Below are positions 10,657 to 18,163 of a DNA stretch of 64,000 nt, in pieces. The translations under genes and the position numbers were made by a program. The stretch spans positions 38,585 to 102,584 of the forward strand of contig NZ_MWIO01000008.1 in assembly GCF_004799035.1 (NCBI RefSeq), read 5' to 3'. Below the pieces are notes generated by a model. It worked only from the letters and a program-made list of their open reading frames with translations, ran no database searches and had not been told where the DNA came from. Numbering within the stretch: the first letter of the stretch is position 1; each line of letters opens with the position of its first letter. Source of the DNA: Rhodanobacter lindaniclasticus (GTDB lineage Bacteria > Pseudomonadota > Gammaproteobacteria > Xanthomonadales > Rhodanobacteraceae).

Positions 10657-12324
10657 TCAAGCCAGCGCCTTTTCGTGCACCCCCTTCACCGCGCGGCCCG
10701 AGGGGTCGGCGGCGTTGGCGAACGCTGGATCCCACGCCAGCGCCGCGGGCGAGGAGCAAGCGATCGACTTGCCGCCGGGCACGGTCGCCGCGCAGGCTTC
10801 GCCGGGGAAGTGCTGCTCGAAGATGCGCCGGTAGAAATATGCCTCCTTGGTCGCTGGCGTGTTGAAAGGGTAGCGTGCCGCCGCGGCGGCAAATTCGCGA
10901 TCGGTCACCGCCTGCTCCGCGTGCGCCTTCAATCCGTCGATCCAGCCATAGCCGACGCCGTCGCTGAACTGCTCCTTCTGCCGCCACAGGATTTCCTTCG
11001 GCAAGGCGCCGTCGAACGCCTCGCGCAAGACGTGCTTCTCGATCCTGCCGCCGCCAGCCATCTTGTGCTTCGCATCCATGCCCATCGCCACGTCGATGAA
11101 CTCCAGGTCGAGGAACGGCACCCGCGCCTCCACGCCCCAGGCCATCATCGCCTTGTTCGCGCGCAGGCAGTCGTAGCTGTGCAGCGCGTCGAGCTTGCGC
11201 ACGGTTTCCTCGTGGAAGGCTTCGGCCGACGGCGCCTTGTGGAAGTACAGGTAGCCGCCGAAGATCTCGTCGCTGCCTTCGCCGGACAGCACCATCTTCA
11301 CCCCCATCGCCTTGATCCGCCGCGCCAGCAGGTACATCGGCGTGGCCGCGCGGATGGTGGTGACGTCGTAGGTCTCGATGTGGCGGATCACTTCTGGCAG
11401 CGCGTCCAGGCCCTCCCAGAACGTGTAGACGAAACCGTGATGCACCGTGCCCAAGGCGTCGGCGGCGACCTGGGCGGCGGCCAGGTCGGGCGAGCCGTCC
11501 AGCCCGATCGCGAACGAATGCAGGCGTGGCCACCAGGCCTCGCTGCGGTCGCCGTCCTCGATGCGCTCGCGCGCGAACCTGGCGGCGCAGGCGGCAACCA
11601 GCGAGGAATCCAGTCCGCCGGACAGCAGCACGCCATACGGCACGTCGGTCATCAGCTGGCGGTGCACGGCCTGCTCGAAGGCCTGGCGCAACACGGGCGC
11701 GGCAACCTCGTGCCCACGCGTGGCGGCGTAGTCGCGCCACGGCTTGGCGTAGTAGCGGCGCAACTCGCCGCTGGCGCTGTCGTAGACGTGGCCCGGCGGG
11801 AACGGCGCCACGTCGGCGCACACGCCGACCAGCGCCTTCATCTCCGAGGCCACGCACAGGCGGCCCTGCGCATCGTGGCCCCAGTACAGCGGGCATACGC
11901 CGATCGGGTCGCGCGCGATCAGGTAGTGCTGCGCCTCGCCGTCCCACAGCGCGAACGCGAAGATGCCGTTGAGCCGGCCCACGAAGTCGCTGCCCTGCTC
12001 GCGGTACAACGCGTTGATCACCTCGCAGTCCGAGCCGGTGGTGAAGTCGTAGCCACTGCCGGCCCGCAACTGGCCGTGGTTGTAGATCTCGCCGTTCACC
12101 GCCAGCGCCAGCGCGCCGTCGCGCGAACGCAGCGGCTGTGCGCCACTGGCCGGATCGACGATGGCCAGCCGCTCGTGCACCAGGATCACCCCGGCATCGA
12201 CGAACACCCCGCTCCAGTCCGGCCCGCGATGGCGCTGGCGCTGCGACAGCTCCAGCGCTTGCCGGCGCAAGGCAGCGAGATCATCACCCGGCTGCAGGTC
12301 GAACATTCCGAAAATCGAACACAT
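10657..12324 (-). CDS. asnB: asparagine synthetase B, glutamine-hydrolysing
   Basis: A 555-residue enzyme (E. coli AsnB 554) that makes asparagine from aspartate, glutamine and ATP. It begins MCSIFG, so after Met removal Cys1 is the glutaminase nucleophile. The synthetase PP-loop LLSGGLDSS lies near residue 230. Further ATP-site segments are LSGEGSDEIFGGY and EARVPFLD. The open frame continues 52 codons upstream through repeat DNA, but MCSIFG defines the start. The gene lies about 170 nt downstream of a terminator hairpin preceded by an Asn-rich leader ORF (12498-12674), which should make its transcription respond to charged tRNA-Asn. Confidence 0.97.
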   Translation of the reverse strand: MCSIFGMFDLQPGDDLAALRRQALELSQRQRHRGPDWSGVFVDAGVILVHERLAIVDPASGAQPLRSRDGALALAVNGEIYNHGQLRAGSGYDFTTGSDCEVINALYREQGSDFVGRLNGIFAFALWDGEAQHYLIARDPIGVCPLYWGHDAQGRLCVASEMKALVGVCADVAPFPPGHVYDSASGELRRYYAKPWRDYAATRGHEVAAPVLRQAFEQAVHRQLMTDVPYGVLLSGGLDSSLVAACAARFARERIEDGDRSEAWWPRLHSFAIGLDGSPDLAAAQVAADALGTVHHGFVYTFWEGLDALPEVIRHIETYDVTTIRAATPMYLLARRIKAMGVKMVLSGEGSDEIFGGYLYFHKAPSAEAFHEETVRKLDALHSYDCLRANKAMMAWGVEARVPFLDLEFIDVAMGMDAKHKMAGGGRIEKHVLREAFDGALPKEILWRQKEQFSDGVGYGWIDGLKAHAEQAVTDREFAAAAARYPFNTPATKEAYFYRRIFEQHFPGEACAATVPGGKSIACSSPAALAWDPAFANAADPSGRAVKGVHEKALA

Positions 12325-12374
12325 GGTGGGGTTTCCTCGGCTGCTGATGGTGAATACCGCTTTTTGTGAAGAGT

Positions 12375-12476
12375 CGACCATGGATGGCCGGGGTTGCTCT
12401 TGCGCAGATGGAACCCCGCACAAAGTTGAAACATCGGCCATGGATGGCCGGGTTTGCCTTGCGCGGATGGATTCGC
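12375..12476 (-). repeat. two 38-bp imperfect direct repeats, 60-bp period, in the asnB 5' UTR
   Basis: Two copies of about 38 bp, each centred on CCATGGATGG (plus strand 12378-12387 and 12438-12447), start exactly 60 bp apart between the attenuator terminator and the asnB start. They share the pattern CCATGGATGGCCGGG, a TTGC run, and TGCGC(A/G)GATGGA. The same GGCCATCCATGG core recurs at 20692-20703, and a CCATCCATGG near 20745. This suggests a short interspersed repeat family; no function is assigned. Confidence 0.7.
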
Positions 12477-12497
12477 GCAAAAATCAAGCACACAAAA

Positions 12498-12530
12498 CGA
12501 AAGAGGCCCGCACTTGGCGGGCCTCTTTCG
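12498..12530 (-). terminator. asnB attenuator terminator (segments 3:4)
   Basis: A perfect 14-bp stem (12530-12517 with 12511-12498) and a 5-base loop, followed on the minus strand by TTTTGTGTG. It lies between the stop of the Asn-rich leader ORF and asnB. Its 5' arm contains GGCCCGCCAA (12523-12514), which is exactly complementary to TTGGCGGGCC inside the leader ORF (12570-12561). The terminator and antiterminator are therefore mutually exclusive. Confidence 0.85.
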
Positions 12531-12551
12531 CGTATTCGATGAAACTTGCAG

Positions 12552-12674
12552 CTACGCGCGGGCCCGCCAACGGTTGGCGTTATTGTTCGCGCGATTATTG
12601 TTGCGGCGGACCAGCACGAGGCCTCGCGCGGAGAGCGCGGCGAGGGTCAGGCTGCGGGCGACAGGGAGATGCAT
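12552..12674 (-). CDS. Asn-rich leader peptide of the asnB attenuator
   Basis: A 40-codon ORF from ATG at 12674 to TAG at 12554-12552. It encodes a peptide whose residues 23-34 read RRNNNRANNNAN: seven Asn codons (AAC/AAT) within ten positions. It has no other recognisable feature. The Asn codons immediately precede and overlap the pause hairpin CGCCAACCGTTGGCG (12579-12565). The stop lies just after the antiterminator strand. Position, codon content and RNA folds fit a stalling peptide for ribosome-mediated attenuation. The SD (GGGG before GCC ATG) is weak; an internal GTG at 12617 with GAGG upstream is an alternative start that keeps all the Asn codons. Confidence 0.82.
   Translation of the reverse strand: MHLPVARSLTLAALSARGLVLVRRNNNRANNNANRWRARA
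12561..12579 (-). promoter_or_regulatory. asnB attenuator pause hairpin and antiterminator strand (segments 1 and 2)
   Basis: Segment 1 CGCCAA (12579-12574) can pair with TTGGCG (12570-12565) across a CCG loop. Segment 2, extended to TTGGCGGGCC (12570-12561), can instead pair over 10 perfect base pairs with 12523-12514 in the terminator 5' arm. A ribosome stalled on the Asn codons would cover segment 1 and favour the antiterminator. A ribosome reaching the stop codon would cover segment 2 and let the terminator form. Confidence 0.8.
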
Positions 12675-12737
12675 GGCCCCAACTTGAGCAGATTCCCCGG
12701 TGCTTGGCAAGTAGGCAATTGGCCCGGCCTTGCAGGA

Positions 12738-12825
12738 GCCCGCTCGCGGGCGATGCTTTGGCTCCTGCGATTCCTTGACTCTCCATTCCCGGTTCCCTGC
12801 TCAAGAGCATCGCCCGCGAGCGGGC
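12738..12825. repeat. REP-type pair: perfect 20-bp inverted repeat
   Basis: GCCCGCTCGCGGGCGATGCT at 12738-12757 is repeated in perfect inverse at 12806-12825, about 50 bp apart. Each arm is itself a palindrome (GCCCGC TC GCGGGC). The layout resembles a two-unit REP/BIME element in the spacer between the asnB leader and the SpoIIAA-like gene. Confidence 0.75.
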
Positions 12826-12837
12826 CCCTGCCGAGGA

Positions 12838-13203
12838 TCAGGGGCTGGTGATCCAGCGCCTGGCATCGTCGATCTCGGCGCCATGGAACAGGCGGAACGG
12901 GGCGGGAATGGCGAAGCTGAAGGCCGTGGCGGTACCGCGTAGCCAGGGCACGTCGGTGACCAGCGCCACGCGGTCCCAACTGCTGAAATGCCGCGCGCCA
13001 AGTTTTGCGTCGTTCCACATGGCACCGGGGTCGAAGCCGGTGAAGTCGTCGGCGGTGACGTACAGCAGGCGCAACTTGCGATTGAGCGCGAACGCCGCCT
13101 CCACGTCCGGCACCACGATGTTCTCGTAGTCTTCCGCAGTGACCTGGCCGTGCGCGCGAAAGCCCAGCGTGCCGGCAGGCAATCCTTCGATCTGTGCGAT
13201 CAC
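12838..13203 (-). CDS. SpoIIAA-like / STAS-SEC14 domain protein
   Basis: A 121-residue soluble protein matching the SpoIIAA-like family (DUF3478 type). It has an N-terminal beta strand with GLPAGTLGFRAHGQVTAEDY, a central LRLLYVTADDFTGFDPGAMW, and a C-terminal segment ending PFRLFHGAEIDDARRWI. Members are widespread in proteobacteria and have no established function. The start is GTG with a strong GAGGAG 7 bases upstream. It reads toward the REP pair and the asnB leader. Confidence 0.78.
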   Translation of the reverse strand: MIAQIEGLPAGTLGFRAHGQVTAEDYENIVVPDVEAAFALNRKLRLLYVTADDFTGFDPGAMWNDAKLGARHFSSWDRVALVTDVPWLRGTATAFSFAIPAPFRLFHGAEIDDARRWITSP

Positions 13204-13305
13204 GGGCGTGCTCCTCGGATGGGGACGCCATTGTGGATCCAGGCACGTGAAAAGCGCGCAAGCCGGTGGCGCGGGAGCTGGCCTTCGAGATTCCTGCGCT
13301 TCCGA

Positions 13306-15012
13306 TCAGGCGGGCTCGATATGCCGCAGCAGCAGGCGCGGCGTTTCGCGGCCCTGCCAGTCGTTGATGGTCAGCTCGTAGGCCGTACGCAGCCGCGGCG
13401 GCGGGGGCTGGCCACGGTAGGCGTTGAACATCACCGCGTCGTGCACGGCGCCGTCGCGCGGGTCGCGCAGTTGCAGGCGCAGGTGGGTCTCGCCCATCAG
13501 CTTCCAGCCGGCGCAGTCGAACAGGTTGTCAAACAGCGGCTCGGGGAAGGCTTGCCCCCACGGGCCGGCGGCGCGCAGCTGCCGGGCCAGCGCCAGCGTG
13601 GCGGTGCCGGGCGGCAGCTCGCCGTCGGTGTACAGCACCGCCTGCAGGCGCTCGGGTTCGATCAGTTCGCGCGCGATCGCGTCGAAGGCGGCGGCGAAAC
13701 GCGAGTAGTCGGTGGCTTTCAGGCTCAGCCCGGCAGCCATCGCATGGCCGCCGAAGCGTTCGATCAGGCCGGGCTGGCGCGCGTCGATCGCGGCCAGCGC
13801 ATCCCGGATGTGGAAGCCGGGAATGGAACGGCAGGAACCACGGAGGTTTTCGGTGTCGTCCTCGCTGGCTGGGGCGAAGGCGATCACCGGGCGGTGCAGC
13901 CGCTCCTTCAGTTTGGAGGCGACCAGCCCGACCACGCCGGCATGCCACGACGGCTCGAACAGCGCCACGCCGACCGCGTCGACATGACCCAGGCCGGCCA
14001 CCATCACCTCGGCTTCGGCCACCATCGAGGCCTGCAGCTCGCGCCGCTCGCGGTTGATCGCGTCGAGCTGTTCGGCGCGGCGGCGCGCCTGCGCCGCGTC
14101 GTCGGTGAGCAGGCATTCCACGCCCAGGCGCATGTCTTCCAGCCGCCCGGCCGCGTTCAGCCGCGGCCCCACGGCAAACGCCAGATCGGTGGAACACAGC
14201 GAGGCCAAGCTGCGCTTGCCGGCCTCGACCAGCGCGGCGATGCCGGCGCAGGCGCGGCCGCTGCGCATGCGCTGCAGGCCGGCCTCGACCAGCACGCGGT
14301 TGTTGAAATCCAGCGGCACCAGATCGGCCACCGTGCCCAGCGCCACCAGGTCGAGCAAACCGGAAAGGTCGGGTTCCGCACCGGCGAAGGCGCCGCGTTC
14401 GCGCATCCTCGCGCGCAGCGCCAGCAGCAGGTAGAACACCACGCCGACACCGGCCAGCGCCTTGCTCGGAAAGCCATCACCGGGCAGGTTCGGATTGACC
14501 ATCGCGTCGCACGCGGGCAACTGCTCGCCGGGCAGGTGGTGGTCGGTGACGATGACCTTGATGCCGCGCGCCTGTGCCGCCGCCACGCCGGCGACGCTGG
14601 CCACGCCGTTGTCGACGGTGACGATCAGTTGCGGCGTCGGTTGCAGCGAAGCGACGAAGGCCGCGCTCAGACCGTAGCCATGCGCAAAGCGATTGGGGAT
14701 CGCGTAATCCACTCGCCGCGCGCCGAGCAGGCGCAGGCCGCGCACGGCCACCGCGGTGCCGGTGGCGCCGTCGCAGTCGTAGTCGCCAGCGACCAGGATG
14801 GCCCAGTCGTCGCGGATCGCCTCGGCCAGCAGTTCGACTGCCTGCGCCATGCCGCCGAGCAATTGCGGCGACAGCATCCGCGCCAGCCGGTGCTCGACCT
14901 GGCCGGGTTCCAGCACGCCGCGCGCGGCATAGACCTGCTGCAGCACCGGGTGCACCGCATCCGGCCAGCCATGCGGCGTGCCCCTGCTTTCGCGCCGACG
15001 CAGCTGCAGCAC
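13306..15012 (-). CDS. recJ: single-stranded-DNA-specific exonuclease RecJ
   Basis: A 568-residue DHH-family 5'-3' ssDNA exonuclease (E. coli RecJ 577 aa), used in RecF-pathway recombination and mismatch repair. Visible motifs are VAGDYDCDGATGT (DHH motif I) and VTDHHLPGEQLP (motif III), with the DHHA1 and OB regions downstream. No ATG is available. The GTG at 15012 sits 8 bases after AGGG and leaves a normal-length N terminus; a TTG at 15018 overlapping the upstream stop is possible. It is tightly coupled to the RpfE-like gene. Confidence 0.95.
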   Translation of the reverse strand: MLQLRRRESRGTPHGWPDAVHPVLQQVYAARGVLEPGQVEHRLARMLSPQLLGGMAQAVELLAEAIRDDWAILVAGDYDCDGATGTAVAVRGLRLLGARRVDYAIPNRFAHGYGLSAAFVASLQPTPQLIVTVDNGVASVAGVAAAQARGIKVIVTDHHLPGEQLPACDAMVNPNLPGDGFPSKALAGVGVVFYLLLALRARMRERGAFAGAEPDLSGLLDLVALGTVADLVPLDFNNRVLVEAGLQRMRSGRACAGIAALVEAGKRSLASLCSTDLAFAVGPRLNAAGRLEDMRLGVECLLTDDAAQARRRAEQLDAINRERRELQASMVAEAEVMVAGLGHVDAVGVALFEPSWHAGVVGLVASKLKERLHRPVIAFAPASEDDTENLRGSCRSIPGFHIRDALAAIDARQPGLIERFGGHAMAAGLSLKATDYSRFAAAFDAIARELIEPERLQAVLYTDGELPPGTATLALARQLRAAGPWGQAFPEPLFDNLFDCAGWKLMGETHLRLQLRDPRDGAVHDAVMFNAYRGQPPPPRLRTAYELTINDWQGRETPRLLLRHIEPA

Positions 15013-15014
15013 GC

Positions 15015-15935
15015 TCAACGCCCTGCCCCGCGCCAGAAACGCCAGCGATGCCCGGGCTTGTGCAGCCAGCGTTCGCCGCTGGCGAAATGCAGCACGACGG
15101 ACTGGCGTTCGAGCAGCGGCTGCAGCAGCGGCCACCAGCGCGAGGCCAGTTCGTGCGCCGGCAGGTCCTGCAGGTCGATCAGCCAGCCCGCACCCGCAGC
15201 GGTAACCGCGTCGGCCGTGCGCAACGGCTGCGCGATGCCGGCACGCGCGGCCAGCGCGCGCAGCAGCAGGTCATCGCTGACCACGCCGACCAGGGTTGTG
15301 GTCGGTGGTGCCGGCAGGCGTCCGCCGCCCCACAACCACAAGCTGTTGACCAGCGACTGCCCGCGCGTACGCCGTTGCGCGTTGAGCGCATGCTGGTGCA
15401 GCAGCACCTGGATGTCGTTCTGCAGTACGCGCCAACGGCGCCCGTGCGCGCCTTGCGGCAGGTGTTGTGCCAGGTCCTCGCCCAGCGCTTGCGATGGCGG
15501 AGCCAGGCCGGGCAGCGGCGTATCGGCCGGCAGGCGCAGGTGCCAGTGGTCCGGGGTGGATATCTCCAGCTGCATGCCCGCCTCGTCGAACACCGGCCGC
15601 AGCGGTTCGGCCAGCGCTTGCGCCTCGTCCATGCCCAGGCCCATGCGGCCGCAGGCCAGCAAGCGCACGCCGCTCATGTCCGGCTGCACCCAGGCCGGGT
15701 CGGCCGACAGCCACAGCGTGTCGCCCGCGTCGCCGGCGAGGAACTGGCGGGTGATCGCTGCCGCAGGCACGTGCGCGTCGACGCCGGTGAAATGCGCGCC
15801 GAGGCCATCGAGATAACCGACGCCGCCGTCCGCCAGGCGGTCGGCGCGGGGGAGCCACGCGCGCAGCGGATGCGCCGGCTCGAGGTGCGCCAGCGAGGGC
15901 AGCCACAGTTGCAGCGATCGCTCGGGTTTGGACAT
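15015..15935 (-). CDS. RpfE-like regulatory/phosphoglycerate mutase-like protein
   Basis: A 306-residue soluble protein resembling RpfE of Xanthomonas, a protein encoded next to recJ in the Xanthomonas rpf region and often annotated as a phosphoglycerate mutase-like regulator. Its biochemical activity is unestablished. Visible features are an N-terminal LQLWLPSLAHL, an alanine-rich middle, and a Trp-rich C terminus ending GHRWRFWRGAGR. The recJ start lies at its 3' end. No rpfF, rpfC or rpfG homologue lies in the window, so the call rests on overall resemblance and the recJ pairing. Confidence 0.65.
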   Translation of the reverse strand: MSKPERSLQLWLPSLAHLEPAHPLRAWLPRADRLADGGVGYLDGLGAHFTGVDAHVPAAAITRQFLAGDAGDTLWLSADPAWVQPDMSGVRLLACGRMGLGMDEAQALAEPLRPVFDEAGMQLEISTPDHWHLRLPADTPLPGLAPPSQALGEDLAQHLPQGAHGRRWRVLQNDIQVLLHQHALNAQRRTRGQSLVNSLWLWGGGRLPAPPTTTLVGVVSDDLLLRALAARAGIAQPLRTADAVTAAGAGWLIDLQDLPAHELASRWWPLLQPLLERQSVVLHFASGERWLHKPGHRWRFWRGAGR

Positions 15936-15939
15936 CTCT

Positions 15940-17961
15940 TCAGGCCTCCAGTTGCTCGACCAGCGCCAGCCACTCGTTTTCCAGCGTTTCCTTCTCGCCG
16001 CGCAGCTGCGCCTGACGCTGGCCGATGCGCATCATTTCGCTGGTCGGGCCGTTGTAGGTGGCCGGATCGGCCAGCTGCGCCTCCAGCGCGGCCAGCTCGG
16101 CGTCGATGCTGGCGGTGCGCGTCTCGATCTTCTTCACCCGCTGGCGCGCGGCTTTTTCCTCGTCACGCTGGGCGGCAGCCTGACGCCTGCGCTCCTCCGG
16201 CGAAACCTCCACCACCTTGGCCACCACCGGCTTGGCCGCCTTCTTGTTCGCGGCGGTGCGCGTCTTCAGCCAGCGCGCGTAGTCGTCCAGGTCGCCGTCG
16301 AACGGCGCCACCTCGCCGTCGGCCACGCGCCAGAAGCTGTCGCAGACCATGCCGAGCAGGTGGCGGTCGTGCGAGACCAGCACCAGCGCGCCGTCGAAAT
16401 CGGCCAGCGCGTCGGCCAGCGCCTCACGCATGTCCAGGTCGAGGTGGTTGGTCGGTTCGTCCAGCAGCAGCAGGTTCGGCTTGTCCCACGCGATCAGCGC
16501 CAGCGCCAGGCGCGCGCGTTCGCCGCCGGAGAAGCCGTCCACCGACTCGAACGCGCGGTCGCCGGCGAAATTCCAGGTGCCGAGAAAGTCGCGCATCACC
16601 TGGGTGGCCACGCCGGGCGCCTTGTCCAGCAGGTGATCCAGTGGGCTCGCCCCCTGGCGCAGGCTTTCCACCGTGTGCTGGGCGAAGTAGCCGATCTTCA
16701 GGTCCTTGTGCGCCTTGCGCTCGCCGCCGAACGGTTCGAGTTCGCCGACCAGGGTTTTCACCAGGGTGGACTTGCCGGCGCCGTTCGGGCCGAGCAGGCC
16801 GATGCGTTCGCCCGCTTCGATGGAAAAACGCACGTCCGCAAGGACGACGATTGCCTCCTCTCCCCTCCGGGGAGAGGATTGAGGTGAGGGGCCGGGGCTC
16901 GCACTGAAGTCCATCGAAGCGCGCTCCGCCCTATCTTCACCTCGGCCGTGTCCCCTCACCCCGGCCCTCTCCCCGGAGGGGAGAGGGAGCAATGCGTAGC
17001 CGGCGACGATGTCCTCCAGCTGCAGCATCGAATCGGGCAGCCGCCCCGGCGCGGGGAACTGGAAACTGAAGGGCCGCTCGGCGCGCACCGCCTCGGTGCC
17101 GGCCAGCTTCTCCAGCCGCTTCATCCGCGACTGCGCCTGCTTGGCCTTGGTTGCCTTGGCCTTGAAGCGGTCGATGAAAGACTGCAGGTGCGCCCGTTCG
17201 GCCTGCTCGCGCTCGTGCGTGATCTGCTGCTGGCGCAGCTGCTCGGCGCGCAGGCGCTCGAACGCGCTGTAGTTGCCGGTGTACAGCTTGGCCTTGCCGT
17301 CGTTGAGATGCAGCGTGTGGGTGATCACCCCGTCGAGGAATTCGCGGTCGTGCGAGATGATCAGCAAGGTGCCCTGGTAGCGGCGCAGCCATTCCTCCAG
17401 CCACAGCACGGCATCGAGGTCGAGGTGGTTGGTCGGCTCGTCCAGCAGCAGCAGGTCGGACGGGCACATCAGCGCGCGCGCCAGGTTCAGCCGTCCGCGC
17501 CAGCCGCCGGAAAATTCCTGCACCGCGCGCTCGTGCGTTTCCGGCGGGAAGCCCAGGCCGTGCAGCAGGCGGCCGGCGCGGGCGCGGCCGTCGTAGCCGT
17601 TCAGTTCCTCGATGCGGTGATGCGCCTTGGCCATCGCCTCCATGTCGCCGCGCTCGCCGGCCTCCGCCTCGTCGCGGATCGCGGCAGCCAGCTCCTCGTC
17701 GCCGCCCAGCACGTAGTCGATCGCCGCATCCGGCAGCGCCGGGGTTTCCTGCGCCACCGAGGCCAGCCGCAGCTTGCCCGACATCTCCAGTTCGCCGGCA
17801 TCGCTCTCCAGCTTGCCCTGCAGCGCGGCGAACAGGCTGGATTTGCCGCAGCCGTTGCGGCCGATCACGCCGAGGCGCCAGCCGCCCTGGATCACCAGGT
17901 CGATGTCGGAAAGCAGCAAGCGACTGCCGCGGCGCAAGGCGAAATGTCGGAAGGAAATCAT
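15940..17961 (-). CDS. ABC-F family ATPase (Uup/YheS type) with in-frame repeat insertion
   Basis: A 673-residue soluble protein with two ABC ATPase domains and no membrane segments, as in ribosome-associated ABC-F factors. Domain 1 has Walker A GRNGCGKSS near residue 35 and signature FSGGWRGRLNLA. The inter-domain linker is rich in Lys and Arg. Domain 2 has Walker A GPNGAGKST near 390 and signature FSGGERARLALAL. The C terminus is a charged coiled coil. About 45 residues (near 324-369) encoded by a palindromic repeat lie between GYA and the following strand of domain 2. Without them the length is about 628, normal for YheS. The start at 17961 (MISFRHFALRRG) is the family N terminus. Confidence 0.9.
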   Translation of the reverse strand: MISFRHFALRRGSRLLLSDIDLVIQGGWRLGVIGRNGCGKSSLFAALQGKLESDAGELEMSGKLRLASVAQETPALPDAAIDYVLGGDEELAAAIRDEAEAGERGDMEAMAKAHHRIEELNGYDGRARAGRLLHGLGFPPETHERAVQEFSGGWRGRLNLARALMCPSDLLLLDEPTNHLDLDAVLWLEEWLRRYQGTLLIISHDREFLDGVITHTLHLNDGKAKLYTGNYSAFERLRAEQLRQQQITHEREQAERAHLQSFIDRFKAKATKAKQAQSRMKRLEKLAGTEAVRAERPFSFQFPAPGRLPDSMLQLEDIVAGYALLPLPSGERAGVRGHGRGEDRAERASMDFSASPGPSPQSSPRRGEEAIVVLADVRFSIEAGERIGLLGPNGAGKSTLVKTLVGELEPFGGERKAHKDLKIGYFAQHTVESLRQGASPLDHLLDKAPGVATQVMRDFLGTWNFAGDRAFESVDGFSGGERARLALALIAWDKPNLLLLDEPTNHLDLDMREALADALADFDGALVLVSHDRHLLGMVCDSFWRVADGEVAPFDGDLDDYARWLKTRTAANKKAAKPVVAKVVEVSPEERRRQAAAQRDEEKAARQRVKKIETRTASIDAELAALEAQLADPATYNGPTSEMMRIGQRQAQLRGEKETLENEWLALVEQLEA
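16853..16993. repeat. REP-type inverted repeat inside the ABC-F coding sequence
   Basis: Two arms of about 38 bp face each other (about 16853-16891 and 16949-16991). Each contains the palindrome CTCTCCCCTCCGGGGAGAG plus a GTGAGGGG / CCCCTCAC end. The same signature (CCCTCACCCC, then a CCCTCTCCC hairpin) is found intergenically at 46387-46502. Here it is read through in frame, giving the residues LLPLPSGERAGVRG at one end and PSPQSSPRRGEEA at the other. Confidence 0.85.
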
Positions 17962-18122
17962 GGAATGAGCGGGTCCTGCCCGCGCAAACGGGCACTGCAG
18001 CCGCCCATGATAACGGCGATGGCACACCTGTCGCTGCCTTGCAATCAGAAGGCCGGCCGCAGCGAATGCCCAATCCATCGCAATCGTCGCGACGCGGCAT
18101 GGCGTAACATGGCGCGGTCTGC

Positions 18123-18128
18123 TACAAC
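18123..18128 (+). promoter_or_regulatory. candidate extended -10 element for the BamE-fold gene
   Basis: TGC TACAAC ends 35 bases before the start codon at 18164, giving a short leader. No good -35 hexamer is visible, as expected if the TG extension compensates. Confidence 0.35.
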
Positions 18129-18163
18129 GACGCCGCATACAGCCTTGTATGGAGAGGGGAGCC

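Noticed and set aside
12375..12476. Possible minimal CRISPR array
   Set aside because: Only two imperfect repeats, no third unit, no cas genes, and the core recurs elsewhere without spacers.
12647..13261. 204-residue minus-strand frame overlapping the SpoIIAA-like gene
   Set aside because: Wrong frame relative to the recognisable SpoIIAA-like protein, and it runs through the REP pair.
16853..16993. Frameshift or disruption of the ABC-F gene by the repeat
   Set aside because: The frame is open through the element and both ATPase domains are complete.
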